Shown: piece by piece, positions 9,476 through 17,483 of the stretch | Layout: the number at the start of each line of letters is the position of its first letter | Position numbering within the stretch: the first letter of the stretch is position 1 | Source of the DNA: Nitrospirota bacterium | GTDB lineage: Bacteria; Nitrospirota; Leptospirillia; Leptospirillales; Leptospirillaceae | NCBI GenBank assembly: GCA_023481175.1 | Contig: JAMCWM010000003.1 | Span: forward strand, 1 to 64,000 | Length of the DNA stretch: 64,000 nt | Reading direction: 5' to 3' | The notes under the pieces: model-generated | What the model saw: the letters and a program-made list of their open reading frames with translations, nothing else | What the model was told of the DNA's origin: nothing | Databases searched by the model: none | Made by a program: the position numbers and the translations under genes

Positions 9476-11176
9476 TTAGTCGGAGGCGATCTCGCTCTGG
9501 GCCACCCGGAGAACCTCCTCGATGGTGGTGATGCCCTCCAGGACCTTGCGTCGTCCGTCATCGATCAGGGTCTTCATCCCCTTTTTCCGTCCCGCCTCCC
9601 GGATCGCGGCCGCGTCCTCCCGGATGTTGACGAGATGGGCGATCTCGTCGTCCAGGACGAAGAGCTCGTAGATCCCCTGGCGCCCCTTGTATCCCGTTTC
9701 GAGGCAGGCCGGGCATCCGGCCCCCCGGAACAGGGTGCCCTCGGGCAGGGAGTCCGGAGCGATCCCGAGCCGGGAGAGTTCGTCCGGGCTCGGCCGGTAG
9801 GGAGAACGGCAGGCCGGGCAGATCCGCCGGACGAGACGCTGGGCCAGGACCGCCCGGACCGAGGTGGAGATGAGAAAGGGCTCGACCCCCATGTCGAGAA
9901 GCCGGGTCATGGCCGAAGGGGCATCGTTGGTATGCAGGGTGGAGAAGACGAGATGGCCTGTCAGGGAGGCCTGGATGGCAATTTCCGCCGTCTCCGTGTC
10001 CCGGATTTCTCCGATCAGGATCACGTCCGGGTCCTGGCGAAGGATGGAGCGGAGTCCCGAGGCGAATGTGAGGGAAATCCTTGGATTGACCTGGATCTGC
10101 CCGATTCCCCGGAGCTGGTACTCGACCGGGTCCTCGATGGTGATGATGTTCTTGTCCGGGCTGTTGATGGTGTTCAGGATGGCATAGAGTGTCGTGGTCT
10201 TGCCGGCGCCCGTCGGTCCCGTGACAAGGATGATCCCGCTGGTGAGGGTGATGAGGCGGTTGACCTGGGAGAGGTCCTCCGGGGCGAACCCGATCTCCGA
10301 GAGGGGAAGGAGGAGGGTCCCCTGCTCCAGGATCCGGAGCACCACCCGTTCCCCATGGCGTACCGGGATGGAGGAGACCCGGATGTCCACGTCGCGGCCC
10401 GCCGCCCGGATACGGATGCGCCCGTCCTGGGGGAGGCGTTTTTCGGCGATGTTCAGGTTGGCCATCAGCTTGAAGCGGGAGATGATCCCCGCCTTGAGCT
10501 TCTGGGGAATGGAGAGGACATTGTAGAGAACCCCGTCGAGGCGGTAGCGGACCTTGACCTCCTCCTCGAAGGGCTCGAGATGGATGTCGGAGGCCTTCTG
10601 GCGAACCGCCTGGGAAAGGATCGAATTGGCGAGACGGATAATGGGAGCGTCGTCACGGGCGTCGAGAAGGTCCACCGTTTCCTGGATGGAGAGGAGATCC
10701 GGGAAGGTGTCCGCCTCCTCCTCGGCCGAGTCGAGAATCTGTCCCGTCTCCACTTGTCCGAAGCGCTCGTAGGCGGTGTTGATGAGGGTGTAGAGGGCGT
10801 TCTGGGGGAGAAGGATCGGGCGCAGGACGGGCGGATCTCCTCCGGGTTGCAGCAGGTGCCGGAGGGTTTCCAGGGCCTGGAAGGCGGCGGGAGCGCCGCA
10901 GAGAACGGACAGGATCCGACCCTCGGGCCCCTCCGAAAGGGAGTGGGGAAGCAGAAGGTGGGCCTTGCAGAAGGAAATCGGGATCCGGGGAATCAGGGTC
11001 GGGTCGAGTTCGTCGGGGGGGACCGATGTCCGGTAGCCGTACCCCTGGGACGTGGCCCATTCCTTCCAGAGGGTCTCGGGCGTGAGACCGGCCATGGCGA
11101 CGGCCTCCTCGAAGTCGGCCTTCGTATCGCGGGCCGCCTTAAGTGTTCCGAGGATCGAGACGGCGTCGGTGGACAT
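9476..11176 (-). CDS. gspE: Type II secretion ATPase GspE
   Basis: 566 residues. The N-terminal MshEN-like domain is followed by the secretion ATPase core: Walker A GPTGAGKT at about 320, the aspartate box 'IITIEDPVEYQL', 'LRQDPDVILIGEIRD' and the histidine box 'GHLVFSTLHTNDA'. A four-cysteine zinc site (CPAC...CPAC) near residues 455-495 is typical of GspE. It powers pseudopilus assembly in the cytoplasm. Confidence 0.95.
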   Translation of the reverse strand: MSTDAVSILGTLKAARDTKADFEEAVAMAGLTPETLWKEWATSQGYGYRTSVPPDELDPTLIPRIPISFCKAHLLLPHSLSEGPEGRILSVLCGAPAAFQALETLRHLLQPGGDPPVLRPILLPQNALYTLINTAYERFGQVETGQILDSAEEEADTFPDLLSIQETVDLLDARDDAPIIRLANSILSQAVRQKASDIHLEPFEEEVKVRYRLDGVLYNVLSIPQKLKAGIISRFKLMANLNIAEKRLPQDGRIRIRAAGRDVDIRVSSIPVRHGERVVLRILEQGTLLLPLSEIGFAPEDLSQVNRLITLTSGIILVTGPTGAGKTTTLYAILNTINSPDKNIITIEDPVEYQLRGIGQIQVNPRISLTFASGLRSILRQDPDVILIGEIRDTETAEIAIQASLTGHLVFSTLHTNDAPSAMTRLLDMGVEPFLISTSVRAVLAQRLVRRICPACRSPYRPSPDELSRLGIAPDSLPEGTLFRGAGCPACLETGYKGRQGIYELFVLDDEIAHLVNIREDAAAIREAGRKKGMKTLIDDGRRKVLEGITTIEEVLRVAQSEIASD

Positions 11177-11184
11177 GGAGGGGC

Positions 11185-12915
11185 CTATTCCGGAGCCCCC
11201 GGTTCTCCGGGGACATCGACCGTGCGAAGGAACTGGTCGCTCGAAAAGGAGGTGGTTTTCCGGTCGAGGATCAGGTTCTGGACGAGATGGTTTTTTCGGG
11301 CGAATTTCTTCAGGAGGTTCGGGGCATCGTGCTTGACCACGGCCAGGTCCTCCGAGCTCCGGATGACGTAGGGGGTGAGGAAGATCAGGAGATCGTCCCG
11401 TTTCTTTTCGTGGTTCGTGTTGGAAAAGAGATAGCCGAGGAGGGGAATGTCGGAAAGGAAGGGGATGCCCTGGTCGTTGATGCTCGTTTCCTTGGAGATG
11501 AGTCCGCCGATCACCACCGTCTGTCCCGAGGAGACGGTCAGGTTGGTCTTGGCCGCCCGCTTGGTCGTGGTCGGTCCCACGGCGATCGTCCCGATGACCT
11601 GGGAGGCGTTGGTGAGGGCGGAGACCTCCTGCCTCACGTCAAGGCGGACACGCCGGTGAGAGAGGATGTGCGGGGTGATCTCGAGGGTGATCCCGACGTT
11701 CTGGCGCTGGATCATGGTCATGACGTTGCCGCCGACCGTCTGGCTCTGGCCGGTGATGAAGGGCACGTCCTCGCCGATGGTGATCTTGGCCTTGACCCCG
11801 TCGGTTGCGAGAATCTCGGGCGTGGAGAGGGTCCGGACGTCGGAAAAGGTTTCGAGGGCGTTTAACAGGGCCCCCACATTGGGATAGTTGACGCCGTTGT
11901 ATTTGAATGTTCCTCCGGTCAGGACCCCGGCCACGAGGCCGTTGAGGCCCGAGAGGGACTGGGCCGCCCCGGCGGCCCCCGAAATGACGCCCAGGGATCC
12001 GGCCGATCCCATGGCGCCTGTGGTGCCGCCGCTTAGCGAGGTGGCACCGGTGGCGCCGTTGATGAGTCCGCCCAGCATGCCGTAGTCGGTGAGTCCCAGC
12101 AGTCCCGCGTTGTTGGCCCCGAGGACGCCGCTCAGGATGTTGACCTGGATGCTGTTCAGCTTGTCCGTCGATATTTCGATCAGGGAGGCCTTGACGTAGA
12201 CCTCCCCCGGCTGGGAGTCGAGGGAGTGGATGATGGGTTTCAGGAGATCGTAGTCATGGGCGGTGGCCGAGACGATGAGGCTGTTCGATCCCTTGTCGGA
12301 GACGATCTGGATCGGCCCCTCGAATCCCCCTTCCCGGACTCCGCCTGCCGGCTTGGGGGCAAAGCCCTTGGAGAGGATGGCGTTGACTGTCTTGGCGATC
12401 GACTTGGCCGAGGTGTTCTCGAGGGTGTAGAGGAACATCTCCCGGTTGGGAGGGGCCTGGGTTTCGGGCACGATATAGATCATCCCCTTCTTGGAGACCG
12501 TCTCGAATCCCTTCATGCGCAGGGCATCGGAGAAGATCCGGAAGGCGTCGGGAACGGAGACCTCGGCGGGGGAGAGGATGGTCAGCTTGCCCTTGACCCG
12601 TTCGTCCATCACGATGTTCTTGTTTAAAAGCTCGCTCATGAAGCGGACCAGGACGGAGACGTCGACGTTCCGGAAGTTCATGGAGACCTTCTGGGCCGGA
12701 GCCGGAACTGCCAGCGGAGAGGGAGCGGGAGCGGCTCCCCTGGCCGGAGAGAAGGAAAGGGAAAGTCCCAGAGCAAGGAAAAAAGACATCAGGGAACGCA
12801 GGGCATATCCCCTGGATGATGCTTTCTTGCGGACCAGATGTCGGGAATGACTGTTCAAGCCAAGAATCCTGTTCCGGGGGGCCAGTTGGCCCCACCAATC
12901 ATGAGGGTCATTCAC
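11185..12915 (-). CDS. gspD: Type II secretion outer-membrane secretin GspD
   Basis: Up to 576 residues; the GTG at 12915 overlaps gspC, but the signal peptide 'LMSFFLALGLSLSFSPARG' lies at about residues 42-60, so the start may be downstream. An N0 domain ('VSMNFRNVDVSVLVRFMSELL'), N-domains and a secretin C-terminal domain follow, with 'VPFITGQSQTVG' and 'GLISKE...IPFLSDIPLLGYLF'. A Gly/Ala-rich insertion (about 280-340) lies in the variable loop before the secretin core. It forms the outer-membrane channel. Confidence 0.93.
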   Translation of the reverse strand: MNDPHDWWGQLAPRNRILGLNSHSRHLVRKKASSRGYALRSLMSFFLALGLSLSFSPARGAAPAPSPLAVPAPAQKVSMNFRNVDVSVLVRFMSELLNKNIVMDERVKGKLTILSPAEVSVPDAFRIFSDALRMKGFETVSKKGMIYIVPETQAPPNREMFLYTLENTSAKSIAKTVNAILSKGFAPKPAGGVREGGFEGPIQIVSDKGSNSLIVSATAHDYDLLKPIIHSLDSQPGEVYVKASLIEISTDKLNSIQVNILSGVLGANNAGLLGLTDYGMLGGLINGATGATSLSGGTTGAMGSAGSLGVISGAAGAAQSLSGLNGLVAGVLTGGTFKYNGVNYPNVGALLNALETFSDVRTLSTPEILATDGVKAKITIGEDVPFITGQSQTVGGNVMTMIQRQNVGITLEITPHILSHRRVRLDVRQEVSALTNASQVIGTIAVGPTTTKRAAKTNLTVSSGQTVVIGGLISKETSINDQGIPFLSDIPLLGYLFSNTNHEKKRDDLLIFLTPYVIRSSEDLAVVKHDAPNLLKKFARKNHLVQNLILDRKTTSFSSDQFLRTVDVPGEPGAPE

Positions 12916-13877
12916 TGGACCTGGTAGCTGAAGGTCTGGGGAGCGCCGTTTCGTACGAGATCGATGCTGACCTCATTGGCGGTTCCCAAAGTTGACAGGG
13001 CCTTCATGAAGTTTTGTGGGTCGCTCATCGACATGCCGTTGATCGATTCGATCACGTCGCCCGGCAGAAGGCCCACTTCCTGGTAGAGACTCCCGGGCTG
13101 GATCTCGACGATCCGGAAGCCGTCCGGCTTTCCTCCCACCATGTTGGGGACGGCCCGGGCCTGCATCATGAGCTGGTTCAGGTTCCGGACGGCCGCATGG
13201 ACGGCCCGGGCCTCGACGAGCCAGTGGTTGGCATCGAGCTGCCGGATGCCGTGGGGAGAGGCGTTCCCGGCGGCCGACACGGCCTGCCCTCCGTCATCCT
13301 CGGCCGTGAAGCGTGCCTTCAGGATCCCGAAGGAATCCCCCACTTTAAGGATGACCGACGTTTTCTGGACATGGGCCAGACTGACCCGTCCGGGAATCAC
13401 CGTATCGTTGACATGGTAAAATTTCTGGGTCTTTTTGGCCGTATCCTCGAGAACGGCCCCCGACAGAGTTCCCGACCCCATGAGGGTTCCGACCAGCCTC
13501 AGTTTCAGCGAGTCGGAACGGAGGACCGGGAGATTTTTCTGGTTCTTCCAGCTCCCGACCGCCACCACGGATCCCGGGCTGTTGCGAGAGCCGGAAGAAG
13601 GTCCGGCTCCCAGGTCGAGATCCCCCGGAAAAGAGACCCTCCCTCCCCTTCGGGAGGGATCGAAGAGATTGCCCCTTGCGATCGAGGCGATGTCTTCGGG
13701 AGTGGGCAGGGAGGTCCGGGGGCGGACCATCATGCCATGAACCTCCGGGATCGTATAGCCTCCCGAAATCCGGTCCCGGATCGTCTCGTCCACGGCGTCC
13801 GCGGCCATATAGGAAGTGGCAGACACCAAGGCGATCTGACCCAGAAGAAAATAACGTTGGATGCGTGTGTCGATCAT
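12912..13877 (-). CDS. gspC: Type II secretion protein GspC with PDZ domain
   Basis: About 321 residues from the ATG at 13877; a longer frame begins with TTG at 13955. One N-terminal membrane helix (YFLLGQIALVSATSYMAA), the GspC homology region ('LVGTLMGSGTLSGAVLEDT...') and a C-terminal PDZ domain ('GSLYQEVGLLPGDVIESING') are visible. GspC links the inner-membrane platform to GspD. First gene of the leftward operon; its promoter must lie in the AT-rich gap shared with thiS (13878-13985). Confidence 0.88.
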   Translation of the reverse strand: MIDTRIQRYFLLGQIALVSATSYMAADAVDETIRDRISGGYTIPEVHGMMVRPRTSLPTPEDIASIARGNLFDPSRRGGRVSFPGDLDLGAGPSSGSRNSPGSVVAVGSWKNQKNLPVLRSDSLKLRLVGTLMGSGTLSGAVLEDTAKKTQKFYHVNDTVIPGRVSLAHVQKTSVILKVGDSFGILKARFTAEDDGGQAVSAAGNASPHGIRQLDANHWLVEARAVHAAVRNLNQLMMQARAVPNMVGGKPDGFRIVEIQPGSLYQEVGLLPGDVIESINGMSMSDPQNFMKALSTLGTANEVSIDLVRNGAPQTFSYQVQ

Positions 13878-13985
13878 GGCCTGTCCGTAACCCCGAAGTG
13901 CCTTTCCTTTAAACTGGATAATTCTGCCGAACAATTTTACAGTATAATACAGCAAAAAGAAAATAATGGAGGATGGGAGGATCCG

Positions 13986-14219
13986 ATGCCGTCGATCACT
14001 GTGAACGGGGAAAGAAAGCCGATCGAGGAGGGCACGACGCTTCAGGCTCTTGTGGGAGAGATGGGGTTTCTCGATCGTGCGGTGGTGTGCGAGGTCAACA
14101 TGACGATCCTTTCGAAAAAGGACTGGGAGAAGGTTCTCCTCCGGGAGGGGGACGCCGTCGAGATCATCGGTTTTGTGGGCGGGGGATCTCTTCTTCCGGT
14201 TTTCTCAAAGGGGGATTGA
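13986..14219 (+). CDS. thiS: Sulfur carrier protein ThiS
   Basis: 77 residues. A strong GGAGG (13976-13980) precedes the ATG, and TATAAT lies at 13943-13948. It has the ubiquitin-like beta-grasp pattern of ThiS: 'ITVNGERKPIEEGTTLQALV', 'VVCEVN' and 'VLLREGDAVEIIGFVGGG'. ThiS donates sulfur for the thiazole of thiamine as a C-terminal thiocarboxylate. Here the Gly-Gly is followed by ten further residues (SLLPVFSKGD), whereas the functional form must end in Gly-Gly. No thiG is next to it. Confidence 0.8.
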   Translation: MPSITVNGERKPIEEGTTLQALVGEMGFLDRAVVCEVNMTILSKKDWEKVLLREGDAVEIIGFVGGGSLLPVFSKGD

Positions 14220-14263
14220 GACAGGAACAGTTCTGTGATATATATTCCCTGTACACCCTTCGG

Positions 14264-14338
14264 GCGGGATTAACTCAGCGGTAGAGTGTCAGCTTCCCAA
14301 GCTGAAGGTCGTGGGTTCGAATCCCATATCCCGCTCCA
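14264..14338 (+). tRNA. tRNA-Gly (anticodon CCC), CCA encoded
   Basis: The acceptor arm GCGGGAT/ATCCCGC, the anticodon stem TCAGC/GCTGA with loop TTCCCAA (anticodon CCC), and the T-arm with GTTCGAATC are all present. CCA is encoded at 14336-14338. It is the integration target of the element that follows. Confidence 0.95.
14300..14338 (+). other. Inferred attL (3' half of tRNA-Gly)
   Basis: Tyrosine recombinases placed next to a tRNA normally recombine within the tRNA 3' half. The integrase stop lies 24 bp from the tRNA end and its gene points toward it. The exact core cannot be set because no second copy (attR) of the tRNA 3' end is visible to 64000. Confidence 0.45.
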
Positions 14339-14361
14339 ATTTCCATCAGCACTTGCGACGT

Positions 14362-15378
14362 TTATTTCATCAGCCTCAAATCCTGCTGTGCCGTGTTTGT
14401 GCCGAACCCGACCCTGTCGGCATAAGGGGCCAGATGGTCCGGAGACAAATGTGCGTACCGGCGGACCATTTCGAAACTTTCCCACCCTCCGAGTTCCTGA
14501 AGCACGTGGATCGGAGTTCCCGCCTGAATGTGCCACGAGGCCCACGTGTGCCGAAGATCGTGCCACCTGAAGTCCTTGATTCCCGCTTTTTTCAGTGCCG
14601 TATGCCACGCTTTCGTATTGACCTGCCGGACCGGGTGACCCTTGAATGTGAAAACGCGCCGGTCGTGCTTCCCGATCTGCCGACGAACGATCTCGATCGC
14701 GGCTTCCGAAAGCGGCACTCCGATCGCTTTACCCGACTTTGCCTGGTCGGCGTGAATCCAGACCGCCCTGCGGATCAGGTCGACCTGGGGCCATTCGAGC
14801 TCGAGCACGTTCCTTTGACGGAGTCCCGTCAGAAGGGCGAATTCCGCGATCGCCGCCTGGTGAGGTGGCAACAGCGACAGAAGCCGGCTCGCCTCGGACT
14901 TCGTGATCCACCGGATCCGGCGGGAATTTTCCTTGTACGTCCGGACGACCGGCGCCTGTTCAAGCCAATTCCACGTTACCGCACAGCGCAACATTTTTCG
15001 GATGAGCTCCAGATAGCGATTCGTCCGAGCTTCCGAAACGTCCTTCTTCCGTTCCTTGGCAATGGTCTCGATGAAATCCCGGTCGATCTCGTCCAGGAAC
15101 CGTCCCCTCATATACGGCTGCAGCCAGCGCAACATCGACATGACATCCGGGATGCTCGCCAGACCTGATTTTTCGTCAAGCCATCTTACTGCGGCCTCGT
15201 CCCAGGTGTATCTCGGTCGCTCCCGAAGTCTGGAGGTCCTCCATGCCTCGTTCTTCAGTTTGTCGTGGAGCTCCTGGGCTTCCTCTCTTTTTTCCGTTTG
15301 AGCCGAGCATCTAATACGCTTTCCGCGCGGCGTTGTGAAATCAATCCACCACGTACTTCCTCTTTTGAAGATTGACAC
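14362..15378 (-). CDS. Tyrosine recombinase (integrase)
   Basis: 338 residues from a GTG with GGAGGTG just upstream. It has an N-terminal arm-binding part, a SAM-like core-binding domain and the catalytic domain with 'LTGLRQRNVLELEW' (catalytic Arg), 'HDLRHTWASWH' (HxxR), 'LGGWESFEMVRRYAHL' (His/Trp and nucleophile Tyr). It integrates and excises the element at the tRNA-Gly. Confidence 0.95.
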   Translation of the reverse strand: MSIFKRGSTWWIDFTTPRGKRIRCSAQTEKREEAQELHDKLKNEAWRTSRLRERPRYTWDEAAVRWLDEKSGLASIPDVMSMLRWLQPYMRGRFLDEIDRDFIETIAKERKKDVSEARTNRYLELIRKMLRCAVTWNWLEQAPVVRTYKENSRRIRWITKSEASRLLSLLPPHQAAIAEFALLTGLRQRNVLELEWPQVDLIRRAVWIHADQAKSGKAIGVPLSEAAIEIVRRQIGKHDRRVFTFKGHPVRQVNTKAWHTALKKAGIKDFRWHDLRHTWASWHIQAGTPIHVLQELGGWESFEMVRRYAHLSPDHLAPYADRVGFGTNTAQQDLRLMK

Positions 15379-15575
15379 GATGACACCTCCACAAGTGGTG
15401 CCTGCCGGGATTCAGGATATCCCGACCGGATAAATACGACAAGATCCTCTTCCACGAACCGCCATTCCCTTCCGATCTTCCGTCCCGGAATCCGTCCCGC
15501 TTTCGCTTCCTGGCGGACCCAGTTGGGATGGAACTGCAGAAACTCGGCCGCCTGTGTGAGCGTGAGTGGCTTCAT
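15255..15575 (-). CDS. Excisionase-like MerR/HTH_17 DNA-binding protein
   Basis: 106 residues. The first 55 form a winged helix of the excisionase family ('LTQAAEFLQFHPNWVRQEAKAG', 'RKIGREWRFVEEDLVVFI'). The C-terminal tail is basic and overlaps the start of the integrase gene by 124 bp in another frame. It probably sets the direction of recombination. Confidence 0.75.
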   Translation of the reverse strand: MKPLTLTQAAEFLQFHPNWVRQEAKAGRIPGRKIGREWRFVEEDLVVFIRSGYPESRQAPLVEVSSCQSSKEEVRGGLISQRRAESVLDARLKRKKERKPRSSTTN

Positions 15576-15792
15576 GGAACGGATTCTCCTTGAAAAACGA
15601 CTTCGTTATTCCACAGGACCTCGGAACAACTCTCCGGAAAAGCTGTTGAATCAGGATCTATCTGCATGTCGTTCCAAAATTTCGTCCGTCTTGACCGGAA
15701 ATTGACCATTGATTTCACGAGTCACGTAGGTCTTGACTCTTGTGATAAAGTGGCCCTGACGAATTATTTCCACTCCATCAAGGACGCCCTTC

Positions 15793-16011
15793 GTGCAGGA
15801 TGAATCCGTTACGGTGATTTGCCCGCAGTGTCGATCAGATCGTTTCAATATCGAGAAGAACGGGAAGGAGGTGCGACGGATCACCTGCGCCCGTTGCGGA
15901 TTCGAAGCCACCGGGGCCGATCTGGAATTTCTCGTGAACAAGACCATCGTCAGGGAATTGTTCCGGCCCCGCCTCCGAAAGGCGTTCTCTTTTCTGAAAC
16001 GTCTGAAGTAG
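15793..16011 (+). CDS. Small zinc-ribbon protein
   Basis: 72 residues from GTG, with AAGGA about 10 nt upstream. CPQC (residues 10-13) and CARC (32-35) form one four-cysteine zinc ribbon; the C-terminus is basic. No family recognised; a DNA- or RNA-binding accessory role is only a guess. Confidence 0.6.
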   Translation: MQDESVTVICPQCRSDRFNIEKNGKEVRRITCARCGFEATGADLEFLVNKTIVRELFRPRLRKAFSFLKRLK

Positions 16012-16041
16012 TTCACCGCCTCCCCCCAATAGCCGAATAGG

Positions 16042-16398
16042 TCATCGGCCGGGTGCTCCCATAGCGAAGTAAGGGGTTTTGTCGGCCAGGCGACTGAAAC
16101 CCGAGCCTTCCGAAAGCAGTGTGGCGGCGTAAAGGAATACGGCCTGGAGATCTTCTTCCGAAAGATCCAGAAGATTTCTGACCTCGGTCTCCGGATGGCC
16201 TCTTCCCAGGAGATGCAAGACGAGCTCGACCGGAACCTCCTGCTCCCGGAGCGTCGGGATCCCGCCGTAAACTCCGGGGCTCATGACGATCCTGGACAGA
16301 ATCCTTTCTTCTTTGACCGGGTCGGGCGTTCCGAGATTTTTCATCACCATTTCCACCCGATACTTTTTTGCTTTACGGTCATCGTCCTGCTTTCTCAT
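16042..16398 (-). CDS. DUF433-domain protein
   Basis: 118 residues from the ATG at 16398 with GGAGGGCCAG directly before it. 'SPGVYGGIPTLREQEVPVELVLHLLGRG' and 'LDLSEEDLQAVFLYAA' match DUF433, a small winged-helix family often found as an antitoxin-like partner of DUF5615 toxins. No DUF5615 gene is next to it. It overlaps the preceding small gene and closes the five-gene chain. Confidence 0.75.
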   Translation of the reverse strand: MRKQDDDRKAKKYRVEMVMKNLGTPDPVKEERILSRIVMSPGVYGGIPTLREQEVPVELVLHLLGRGHPETEVRNLLDLSEEDLQAVFLYAATLLSEGSGFSRLADKTPYFAMGAPGR

Positions 16399-16573
16399 CT
16401 GGCCCTCCAATTTTGAGAAGTTCGAATCCCCGGATCCGGTTGTCCGGTTTCTGAAGACACCCTTTGCTTTTCTGGAAGCAGTCGGGCAAGGGACACACCA
16501 GGCACAGACGGTCGAGAGCAGTCAGTGAACCGTTTTTCTTCCGACTTTGGGGTGTTGTCTCTTCCCGCGGCAT
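16379..16573 (-). CDS. Small cysteine-containing hypothetical protein (64 aa)
   Basis: The ATG at 16573 overlaps the stop of the upstream gene (ATGA). Residues about 26-44 carry four cysteines (CLVCPLPDC...GC). The 3' end overlaps the DUF433 gene start by 20 bp. Supported by the overlap chain; the family is not recognised. Confidence 0.55.
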   Translation of the reverse strand: MPREETTPQSRKKNGSLTALDRLCLVCPLPDCFQKSKGCLQKPDNRIRGFELLKIGGPDEKAGR

Positions 16574-16812
16574 CACTCCTCCGTCTCTTTTGGCAGGTGC
16601 CTGTTGCAGAAGGCTCCTTCTTCCCTGATGCTCCCCTCGTCGGCTTCGACGCTGAAAGGCTTTCCGCACATGTCGCAAAGACAGACATCGGAGGGGAAGG
16701 CCAGCATGATCGCTTCCAGAAGCACCGCCGAGACCTTCTTTCTCGATTCGGCCGCTTGCCGGGATACGAGATCGAATGTCGTGTCGTCGAGAGAGAGCGA
16801 GAGCCGCTTCAT
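16573..16812 (-). CDS. RHH-like protein with a C-terminal zinc knuckle
   Basis: 79 residues; the ATG at 16812 has AAGGA about 8 nt upstream. The N-terminus 'MKRLSLSLDDTTFDLVSRQA' fits a ribbon-helix-helix strand and helices. The C-terminus has CDMC...CNRH, a plausible zinc site. It overlaps both neighbours by 1-4 bp. Probably a small DNA-binding regulator. Confidence 0.6.
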   Translation of the reverse strand: MKRLSLSLDDTTFDLVSRQAAESRKKVSAVLLEAIMLAFPSDVCLCDMCGKPFSVEADEGSIREEGAFCNRHLPKETEE

Positions 16813-17009
16813 TCCAAGTCCTTCCTGTTTCTCCCTTCCCACACCTGCTCCGCCTCATCGAAGCAGGCCGGGCAGACCCACAGGGCCCCGAGGGCCATCA
16901 CTGGTTCGACCGGATGGTCGCCAAGTTCGCAGCGGATCGGTTCGAGAAGACGCGTATAGGTCGGGACGATCTTTCCTTCCTCGATCTCGCAGAACTCCAT
17001 CAGGCTCAT
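16809..17009 (-). CDS. Small hypothetical protein with CPAC motif (66 aa)
   Basis: The ATG at 17009 overlaps the TGA of the upstream gene. The body is acidic, with 'WVCPACF' at about 45-51. No family recognised. It belongs to the translationally coupled chain at 16.0-17.2 kb. Confidence 0.55.
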   Translation of the reverse strand: MSLMEFCEIEEGKIVPTYTRLLEPIRCELGDHPVEPVMALGALWVCPACFDEAEQVWEGRNRKDLE

Positions 17010-17152
17010 TGCTTTTCCTCCTGTTTTGAAAACAGGGAACGGATCTCCCGCTCCTGTTCGGGCGTCACCCAGAGGGTGAGTTTCTTCTTTCCCTGGGATC
17101 TCATCTTCTCCGCATACCGGGCCTGCCTGATGGCGTCACCGTTACCGGTCAT
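17006..17152 (-). CDS. Small basic protein, possible ribbon-helix-helix (48 aa)
   Basis: First gene of the chain. It is a basic 48-residue product whose centre 'KKLTLWVTPEQEREIRSL' has the strand-helix pattern of RHH proteins. Its TGA overlaps the next ATG. It is supported by the overlap architecture rather than by homology. Confidence 0.5.
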   Translation of the reverse strand: MTGNGDAIRQARYAEKMRSQGKKKLTLWVTPEQEREIRSLFSKQEEKQ

Positions 17153-17223
17153 GATTTTTCGTTGCCTATTTGGTAGGGTGGGCATGGTTTTATTCCTTCA
17201 TCCCTTCAAAAAAGGAGACGCTT

Positions 17224-17481
17224 ATGGGAAAGAAAGTTTGGTTTGTCCTCTGCCTGGTTATGCTCAGCACTTTTACATCCATCACTTCTGTTTTGTCCTG
17301 TGATGACTGGGTTCTTTGGAGAGTGGACGAATCCAGTCATCAGCGCGCCCTTCGAAAAGATGCGTTCGAAACAAAGGCGAAATGCCGTATCGGAAAAGAG
17401 ATGCAAGAAGCTTCCGATGCCGAACTTTCTCCTACAGAACGATATTCTTATGTCTGTTTGCCCTCTTCCATGAAACCGTGA
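17224..17481 (+). CDS. Small exported 'WxLW...CLP' protein, copy A
   Basis: 85 residues from the ATG at 17224 with AAAGGAG upstream. A signal peptide (MGKKVWFVLCLVMLSTF...) ends near 'SVLSC'. The mature part has 'DDWVLWRV', then 'AFETKAKC' and near the C-terminus 'YSYVCLP'. The same three motifs occur at 33341-33664 and 36834-37217, always tail-to-tail with a VirB9-N-like gene; here the stops are 2 bp apart. The two conserved Cys probably form a disulfide. Function unknown. Confidence 0.65.
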   Translation: MGKKVWFVLCLVMLSTFTSITSVLSCDDWVLWRVDESSHQRALRKDAFETKAKCRIGKEMQEASDAELSPTERYSYVCLPSSMKP

Positions 17482-17483
17482 AG

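Noticed and set aside
8786-11371. 861-codon open frame on the plus strand
   Set aside because: It is antisense to gspE, gspF and gspD, whose products match known families along their length. Its predicted protein is low-complexity Gly/Asp/Arg-rich, as expected of a high-GC shadow frame.
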